This document shows positions 58,897-64,000 of a DNA stretch of 64,000 bases, in pieces. The DNA is taken from the NCBI GenBank assembly GCA_047971485.1, contig JBKDZR010000010.1:25396-89395 (forward strand), in the 5' to 3' direction. The first letter of the stretch is position 1, and every line of letters begins with the position of its first letter. Position numbers and translations under genes: made by a program. The stretch is from JBKDZR01 sp047971485 (GTDB lineage: Bacteria; Pseudomonadota; Alphaproteobacteria; Rhodobacterales; Rhodobacteraceae). Under the pieces are notes generated by a model. The model was not told the DNA's origin and made no database searches. It worked only from the letters and a program-made list of their open reading frames with translations.

Positions 58897-60180
58897 ATGT
58901 TGATCCTGACCCTTGTCGTCCTGCCGCTGGTGCTGATGCTGGCCGGGTTTCCGATCTACCTGATCCTGCTGAGTGCCTCGGCCGCGACCATGGCGCTGAC
59001 CATGAATGTGCCGATGATGGCGCTGCACCAGTACATGTTTTCCTCGGTCAATGCCTATGCGTTGCTGGCGCTGCCCTTCTTTATCCTGGCCGGCGAGCTG
59101 ATGGATCGCGGCGGCGTGGCAGGGCGGCTGGTCAACCTGATGCGGGCCTCGATGGGGCGCGTGCCGGGCAAGGTGCCGCTGACGGCGGTGACGGGTGGGG
59201 CGATCTTTGGCGCGATCACTGGGGTCGGCGCGGCCTCGGTGGCGACAATCAGCAAGGTCATGCTGCCCTCGATGCGCGAAGAAAGCTATCCCGATACCTA
59301 TACCACGGGGCTTCTGGTCTCGGTCGGGGCGGTGGGGGTGATCCTGCCGCCGTCGATCCCGATGATCGTCTATGCGGCGGCGGCGGATGAATCGATCCCC
59401 CGTCTGTACGCGGCCGGGATCGTGCCGGGTCTGCTGATCGTGGGAATGATGGCGCTGCATGCGCTGTGGGTTGGCCGGCGCAATCTGGGATCCGAGGCGG
59501 ATCGTTTCACCCTGCGCGGCTTTGGGCTGGCTTTGCGGCGCGGGATCGGGGCGGTGGGCGTGCCGGTTCTGATCATCGGTGGGATCTATGGCGGCGTGTT
59601 TTCCCCGACCGAGGCGGCGGCGGTCGCCTGTCTGTATGCCTTTGTCATCGCCTGGGGCGTGATCGGCGAGATGACCCTGCGGGATCTGCTGGCGGCGGCG
59701 TCCAGCGCGGTGTCCTTTACCGCGCAGATCCTGGTGGTCATGGCCTGTGCCGGGGTCTTTTCCTGGCTGATCACGGTGAACCAGATTTCGGTGCAACTGG
59801 TTCAGTTGATCGAGGCGATGGCCCTGCCGGGCTGGGTTCTGCTGCTGATCATCAACCTGTTGCTGCTGCTGGTTGGCTGTCTGATCGATCCGTTGTCGGC
59901 GATCCTGCTGCTGACCCCATTGCTGGTGCCTCTGGCCACGGCGATCGGTGTTGATACCGTACATTTCGGCATCATCGTCACGGTGAATCTGGCCATCGGT
60001 CTGTTCACCCCGCCCTTTGGCATCAACCTGTTCGTGATGCAGGCCATGTCGAAGGTGCCGCTGGGCCAGATCTATCGGGGGATTGTGCCGTTCGTGGTGA
60101 TCTATCTGATTGCCCTGACGCTGATCACCTATGTCCCGGCGATTTCATTGTCCGGTGTCCGGCTGTTGATCGGAGGATAG
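58897..60180 (+). CDS. dctM: TRAP transporter large permease (DctM-type)
   Basis: A 427-residue permease. The ATG at 58897, with GGGGGA ten bases upstream, is preferred over an in-frame GTG at 58888. Landmarks are FPIYLILLSASAATMALTMN, GAIFGAITGVGAASVATISK, SVGAVGVILPPSIPMIVYAA, GGIYGGVFSPTEAAAVACLY and TVNLAIGLFTPPFGINLFVM. Together with dctP and dctQ it forms a complete transporter encoded just ahead of the catabolic operon. Confidence 0.93.
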   Translation: MLILTLVVLPLVLMLAGFPIYLILLSASAATMALTMNVPMMALHQYMFSSVNAYALLALPFFILAGELMDRGGVAGRLVNLMRASMGRVPGKVPLTAVTGGAIFGAITGVGAASVATISKVMLPSMREESYPDTYTTGLLVSVGAVGVILPPSIPMIVYAAAADESIPRLYAAGIVPGLLIVGMMALHALWVGRRNLGSEADRFTLRGFGLALRRGIGAVGVPVLIIGGIYGGVFSPTEAAAVACLYAFVIAWGVIGEMTLRDLLAAASSAVSFTAQILVVMACAGVFSWLITVNQISVQLVQLIEAMALPGWVLLLIINLLLLLVGCLIDPLSAILLLTPLLVPLATAIGVDTVHFGIIVTVNLAIGLFTPPFGINLFVMQAMSKVPLGQIYRGIVPFVVIYLIALTLITYVPAISLSGVRLLIGG

Positions 60181-60214
60181 GGCCGGTGCCCTGAACGGGA
60201 TCATTTGTCCAGAT

Positions 60215-60230
60215 CTTTGCATGTGCAAAG
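60215..60230. promoter_or_regulatory. MarR operator candidate CTTTGCA-N2-TGCAAAG
   Basis: Perfect 7-bp arms CTTTGCA and TGCAAAG around TG, 31-46 bp upstream of the ring hydroxylase start. It shares TTTGCA-N2-TGCAA with the copy at 57298. It suggests that the catabolic genes have their own promoter controlled by the same MarR protein. Confidence 0.68.
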
Positions 60231-60260
60231 GTTGTAAAGGAAAAAGAGAGGAGAACCGCC

Positions 60261-61799
60261 ATGGAATATGATGTCGCCATCGTCGGCTACGGTCCCACCG
60301 GGATGGTGTTGGCCGCATTGCTTGGGCAGGCCGGCCGGCGGGTCGTGGTGCTGGAACGCTATGCGGGGCTGTACAACCTGCCGCGCGCGGCCGCGTTCGA
60401 TGATGAAACCATGCGCACCTTCCAGAAGCTGGGCATCGCCGAACAGGTACTGCCGGGCACCAATATTCAGACCGGCTATGTCTGGGCCAATGGGGAAGGC
60501 GAGGTGTTGCTGGATATCGCCTATGACAATCCCGGCCCCTGTGGCTGGCCGGCCCAGTACATGATGTACCAGCCCCATCTGGAGGATGTGCTGGACACCA
60601 GGGTCCGCGCCACCCCGGGGGTGGATGTGCGCCAGGGGGTCACCGTCACGGCCCTGGCCGAGACCGACACCGGCGTGACCGTGACCGGCCAGACCCGCGA
60701 GGGCCAGACGGTCCGCTTGGGTGCGCGTTATGTTGTGGGCTGTGACGGTGGCAATGGCTTTGTGCGCGGCTATCTGGATGGCCAACTGGAGGATCTGGGC
60801 TTTTTCGAGAACTGGCTGGTCTGCGATTTCGAAATGAAGCGCAACGTGCCGGGGCTGCCCTCGTTCCGTCAGGTGTGCCGGCCCGAGCAGCCGATCTCGA
60901 TCGTCAATATCGGGCCGAACCACCACCGCTTTTCCTTCCGGCTGGAGGCGGGCGATGCTGGCGATCAGCTGACGGCGGCGGAAAATGTCTGGCCCCGTGT
61001 CGCGGCTTTCCTGACCCCTGATGACGCCGATCTGATCCGGGTGGCGAACTATACCTTCATGTCCTGTATCGTCGATCAGTGGCGCAAGGGCCGGGTGATG
61101 CTGGCCGGGGACGCCGCCCATCAGATGCCGCCGTTCCTGGCCCAGGGTATGGTGTCGGGGATCCGGGATGCGCGCAATCTGGCCTGGCGGCTGGGGCTGG
61201 TGCTGGACGGCGCGCCCGACACCCTGCTGGACAGCTATCAAACCGAGCGCGACCCCCATGTCCGCTTCATCACCGAAAAGGCGATCGAACTGGGCCGTGC
61301 CCAGACCATGCGTGATCCGGCCAAGGCCCGTGAACGCGATGCCCGCATGATGGCCGCGCGCCAGGCCAACCAGGAACCGGACAAGCTGATTTATCCGGCG
61401 CTCAGCGGTGGGCTGATTGCCAATCACGGCGGGCTCTTGCCGCAGGGACTGGTCTCGACCCCCGAGAAAACCGCGCTGTTCGACGATGTCGCCGGTACCG
61501 GTTGGCTGATCGTGGCCAAGAACAGCGCGGCGCTGGCGGATCTGGGCCCGGCCGAACTGCAGGCATTGCAGCGCCTGGGTGGGCAGAGTGTGCATTTCGC
61601 CCTGGATGAGATGGTCGGGGGCGCGCCTATCTCGGATACCAACGGCGTCTACAAGCGCTGGTTCGATGAAACCGGGGCCGTCGCCGCCATCGTCCGCCCC
61701 GACAGCCATGTCTACGGCCTGGCCATGGCATCGGCCGATCTGCCCGTCCTTTTCAACCAGTTGCTGACCGCCCTTGGGGTGGCTGAACCCGTCCATTGA
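60261..61799 (+). CDS. FAD-dependent aromatic hydroxylase (probable resorcinol hydroxylase)
   Basis: A 512-residue class A flavin monooxygenase. The motifs are YDVAIVGYGPTGMVLAALLG (FAD, N-terminus), RYVVGCDGGNGFVR (DG motif, about residue 155-168) and VMLAGDAAHQMPPFLAQGMV (GD motif, about residue 280), followed by SGIRDARNLAWRLGLVLDG. It resembles MhpA-type hydroxylases. In the Rhodococcus tsd pathway a single-component hydroxylase turns resorcinol into hydroxyquinol, and the neighbours here fit that step. The ribosome binding site is GAGAGGAG. The stop overlaps bases upstream of the decarboxylase. Confidence 0.82.
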   Translation: MEYDVAIVGYGPTGMVLAALLGQAGRRVVVLERYAGLYNLPRAAAFDDETMRTFQKLGIAEQVLPGTNIQTGYVWANGEGEVLLDIAYDNPGPCGWPAQYMMYQPHLEDVLDTRVRATPGVDVRQGVTVTALAETDTGVTVTGQTREGQTVRLGARYVVGCDGGNGFVRGYLDGQLEDLGFFENWLVCDFEMKRNVPGLPSFRQVCRPEQPISIVNIGPNHHRFSFRLEAGDAGDQLTAAENVWPRVAAFLTPDDADLIRVANYTFMSCIVDQWRKGRVMLAGDAAHQMPPFLAQGMVSGIRDARNLAWRLGLVLDGAPDTLLDSYQTERDPHVRFITEKAIELGRAQTMRDPAKARERDARMMAARQANQEPDKLIYPALSGGLIANHGGLLPQGLVSTPEKTALFDDVAGTGWLIVAKNSAALADLGPAELQALQRLGGQSVHFALDEMVGGAPISDTNGVYKRWFDETGAVAAIVRPDSHVYGLAMASADLPVLFNQLLTALGVAEPVH

Positions 61800-61819
61800 C
61801 CCTTTTTCGGAGAAACATC

Positions 61820-62806
61820 ATGCAAGGCAAAATCGCGCTTGAAGAACATTTCGCCATTCCCGACACGCTGCAGGATTCGGCCGGCTTCGTGCCCGGATCT
61901 TATTGGGAGGAACTGCAACACCGGCTGCTGGATATTCAGGACACCCGACTGAAGCTGATGGATGCCCATGGGATCGAGACGATGATCCTGTCGCTCAACG
62001 CCCCGGCGGTACAGGCGATCACCGACCGCAAGCGCGCGATCGAGGTCGCCCGCCGGGCCAATGACGTGCTGGCCGAGGAATGTGCCAAGCGCCCCGATCG
62101 CTTTCGCGCCTTTGCCGCGCTGCCCCTGCAAGATCCCGATGAGGCAGCGGCCGAGCTGAACCGCTGTGTCAAGGATCTGGGCTTTGTTGGGGCGCTGATC
62201 AACGGCTTTTCCCAGGATGACGCGCAGGGCGATGGGGAAACGCTGCTGTATTACGACCTGCCGCAATACCGCTCCTTCTGGGCCGAGGTCGCCCGGCTGG
62301 ACGTTCCCTTCTACCTGCACCCGCGCAACCCGTTGCCGCGTGACGCGCGGATCTATGATGGCCACCCCTGGTTGCTGGGGCCGACCTGGGCCTTTGCCCA
62401 GGAAACGGCGGTGCATGCGCTGCGGCTGATGGCCTCGGGGCTGTTTGACGAACATCCCTCCTTGCAGATCATCATGGGCCATATGGGCGAGGGTATCCCC
62501 TACATGTTGTGGCGGATCGACCATCGCAACGCCTGGGTCAAGTTGCCGCCGAAATACCCGGCCAAGCGCAAGATGGTGGAGTATTTCACCGAGAATTTCC
62601 ACATCACCACATCGGGCAACTTCCGCAGCCAGACCCTGATCGACGCGATCCTGGAAATCGGCGCCGATCGGATCATGTTCTCGGCCGATTGGCCCTTCGA
62701 GAATATCGACCATGCCAGCGACTGGTTCGACAGCACCACGATTTCCGAGGCGGATCGGCAAAAGATCGGGCGCACCAATGCCCAAAAGCTGTTCAAGCTG
62801 GGCTAA
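61820..62806 (+). CDS. Gamma-resorcylate (2,6-dihydroxybenzoate) decarboxylase
   Basis: A 328-residue amidohydrolase-superfamily decarboxylase, very close in remembered sequence to the Rhizobium enzyme. MQGKIALEEHFAIPDTLQDS holds Glu8 and His10, DVPFYLHPRNPLPRDARIYD holds the metal-binding His (about 167), and DRIMFSADWPFENIDHASDW holds the Asp (about 290). It converts 2,6-dihydroxybenzoate to resorcinol and carbon dioxide using a divalent metal, without oxygen. The start at 61820 matches the family start; an upstream ATG at 61796 would add eight unrelated residues. Confidence in substrate is high because of extended identity. Confidence 0.93.
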   Translation: MQGKIALEEHFAIPDTLQDSAGFVPGSYWEELQHRLLDIQDTRLKLMDAHGIETMILSLNAPAVQAITDRKRAIEVARRANDVLAEECAKRPDRFRAFAALPLQDPDEAAAELNRCVKDLGFVGALINGFSQDDAQGDGETLLYYDLPQYRSFWAEVARLDVPFYLHPRNPLPRDARIYDGHPWLLGPTWAFAQETAVHALRLMASGLFDEHPSLQIIMGHMGEGIPYMLWRIDHRNAWVKLPPKYPAKRKMVEYFTENFHITTSGNFRSQTLIDAILEIGADRIMFSADWPFENIDHASDWFDSTTISEADRQKIGRTNAQKLFKLG

Positions 62807-62810
62807 GGCG

Positions 62811-63866
62811 ATGCGCGGCTTCACACATCAGGCCAATCCCGCCCGGGTGGTTTTCGGGCGGGGGACCATGGCGCAGGCGGGTGAAGAACTGGTCCGCCTG
62901 GGCACCAGCCGCGCGCTGGTCCTGTCCACGCCGCAGCAGGCCGGGCAGGCGCGGGCGCTGGCAGATGCGCTTGGGCCGCTGGCCGTCGGGTTGTTCGATG
63001 GCGCGGCGATGCACACGCCGGTCGATGTCACTGCGCGGGCCATGGCGGTCTATGATCAGACTGGCGCGGACAGTGTGGTTGCCCTTGGGGGCGGGTCCAC
63101 CATCGGGCTGGGCAAGGCGATTGCCGCACGCAGCGGGGCGCCGCAGCTGGTCATTGCCACCTCCTATGCCGGATCCGAGGTTACCCCGATCCTGGGCGAG
63201 ACGGAAAACGGGGTGAAAACCACCCGCAAGGGCCCAGAGATCCTGCCCGAAACGGTCATTTATGATCCGGACCTGACCGATGGCCTGCCCCTGCCCATGA
63301 CAATCAGCAGCGGGCTGAACGCTATGGCCCATGCCGCCGAAGGCGTCTATGCGCAGGATGGCAGCCCGATTTTCACCCTGATCGCGGTGGAAGGGCTGGG
63401 GGCGCTGAAAGGGGCACTGCCGCGTCTGGTGGCCGATCCCCAGGATCGCGACGCCCGGGATGAGGCCCTCTATGGTGCCTGGCTGTGCGGCACGGTTCTG
63501 GGGGGTGTGGGCATGTCGATCCACCACAAGCTGTGCCATACGCTGGGTGGCGCGCTGGATTTGCCCCATGCCGAAACCCATGCGATCCTGCTGCCCCACA
63601 CCATCGCTTATGTCGAAACCGGCGCGCCGGAGGCCCTGGCCCCTGTCGCGGCGCTGTTCGGCGGACAGGCGGGCCGGGGCCTGCATGCCTTTGCGCAGGG
63701 GCTGGGGGCGCCGATGTCGCTGGCCGATCTGGGGGTGCGCGAAGATCAACTGGATGCCCTGGCCGATCAGGCTGTGGCCAACCCCTACTGGACGCCCCGG
63801 CCGCTGGATCGCCCCGCGATCCGTGCGCTTCTGGGGCGGGCCCTGACTGGCGGGGTGCCGGAATGA
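62811..63866 (+). CDS. Maleylacetate reductase
   Basis: A 351-residue iron-type alcohol dehydrogenase family enzyme. The N-terminus RVVFGRGTMAQAGEELVRLG, the cofactor motif DSVVALGGGSTIGLGKAIAA (about 84-103), TSYAGSEVTPILGETENGVK (about 118-137), NAMAHAAEGVYA and SIHHKLCHTLGGALDLPHAE (metal and active-site His region) are all typical of maleylacetate reductases. It reduces maleylacetate to 3-oxoadipate with NAD(P)H, the step after ring opening of hydroxyquinol. The ATG is four bases after the decarboxylase stop. Confidence 0.93.
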   Translation: MRGFTHQANPARVVFGRGTMAQAGEELVRLGTSRALVLSTPQQAGQARALADALGPLAVGLFDGAAMHTPVDVTARAMAVYDQTGADSVVALGGGSTIGLGKAIAARSGAPQLVIATSYAGSEVTPILGETENGVKTTRKGPEILPETVIYDPDLTDGLPLPMTISSGLNAMAHAAEGVYAQDGSPIFTLIAVEGLGALKGALPRLVADPQDRDARDEALYGAWLCGTVLGGVGMSIHHKLCHTLGGALDLPHAETHAILLPHTIAYVETGAPEALAPVAALFGGQAGRGLHAFAQGLGAPMSLADLGVREDQLDALADQAVANPYWTPRPLDRPAIRALLGRALTGGVPE

Positions 63867-63879
63867 GGGAGACAAAGAC

Positions 63880-64000
63880 ATGAGCTACTTCACCGAGGAT
63901 CGTTCATCTGATGTGGTGAACGCGCGGATGGGGGCGGGTGTGGATGGCCGGCTGGCCGAGGTAATGGGCGCGCTGGTGCGGCACCTGCACGCCTTCGCCA
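63880..64000 (+). CDS. Hydroxyquinol 1,2-dioxygenase, N-terminal part (3' end outside window)
   Basis: The first 40 codons are present: MSYFTEDRSSDVVNARMGAG then a segment ending ALVRHLHAFA. This agrees with the N-terminal dimerisation helix of intradiol hydroxyquinol dioxygenases (typically YFTEExSxxVVxxR and LMxALVRHLHAF). The enzyme opens hydroxyquinol to maleylacetate, linking the hydroxylase and the reductase in this operon. The gene begins 13 bases after the reductase stop, with GGGAGA upstream. The iron ligands lie beyond the window. Confidence 0.82.
   Translation, partial: MSYFTEDRSSDVVNARMGAGVDGRLAEVMGALVRHLHAFA

Noticed and set aside
60201..61796. A 531-codon open frame on the minus strand opposite the ring hydroxylase
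   Set aside because: Composition is antisense-like with no recognisable motif, while the plus strand has all flavin monooxygenase motifs.
1..64000. CRISPR arrays, rRNA genes, prophage or conjugation genes
   Set aside because: No regularly spaced repeats, rRNA-like sequence, structural phage genes or transfer genes were noticed anywhere in the window.

Overview
The window reads as a catabolic, accessory region of a high-GC alphaproteobacterium, most likely a member of Rhodobacterales (Paracoccaceae or Roseobacter-like). This rests on three TRAP transporters, the complete soxBDAG set, a cupin of the DMSP-lyase-like (cupin-DLL) family and the overall gene style. No housekeeping gene, rRNA or tRNA was seen, so a chromid, plasmid or catabolic island is plausible. 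Taxonomy and replicon type are inference.

Region by region: (1) 1-7154: tail of a ferredoxin reductase, a MarR regulator, a TRAP transporter (dctQMP type), a LysR regulator with two DNA-binding domains, and a LigM/DesA-like tetrahydrofolate-dependent O-demethylase ending in a strong terminator. (2) 7373-8274: an Xre-RES toxin-antitoxin pair with a palindromic operator. (3) 8442-15062: MarR, a sodium:solute symporter with a small partner protein, and a NicAB-like molybdenum hydroxylase whose large subunit carries three c-type haem motifs. (4) 15192-25221: a LysR regulator with a repeated palindrome, a YdhR-like protein, a GMC oxidoreductase, a complete Liv-type ABC transporter, a GST, a sulfurtransferase and a cyclase/formamidase-like hydrolase. 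This is an unassigned catabolic cluster. (5) 25361-48870: a peptide ABC transporter operon ending in a cupin-DLL protein and an aminotransferase, an M19 dipeptidase, a second TRAP transporter, a TetR regulator, a dimethylglycine dehydrogenase-like protein, sarcosine oxidase soxBDAG, an Lrp regulator, a fused 2-oxoacid dehydrogenase E1, an E2 and a broken E3 remnant. (6) 48984-53573: another tight peptide/nickel-type ABC operon. (7) 53574-54537: a scar of gene remnants. (8) 54538-56676: a membrane protein and an EamA exporter. (9) 56704-64000: a gamma-resorcylate (2,6-dihydroxybenzoate) cluster with MarR, TRAP, ring hydroxylase, decarboxylase, maleylacetate reductase and the start of hydroxyquinol dioxygenase.

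The strongest non-obvious signals are regulatory. An inverted repeat GTACA-N4-TGTAC (with variants) lies in front of the peptide ABC operon, the dipeptidase, the TRAP operon and twice between the dimethylglycine dehydrogenase-like gene and soxB. Together with the central TetR gene this suggests one regulon for importing, cleaving and N-demethylating a methylated peptide-like or amino-acid-like compound, with transamination and an E1/E2 2-oxoacid dehydrogenase as possible later steps. A TTTGCA-N2-TGCAAA palindrome occurs twice in the gamma-resorcylate cluster, and a 23-bp near-identical palindrome occurs at both promoters flanking the LysR gene of region 4.

All protein calls come from reading motifs and remembered family features; no database search was run.
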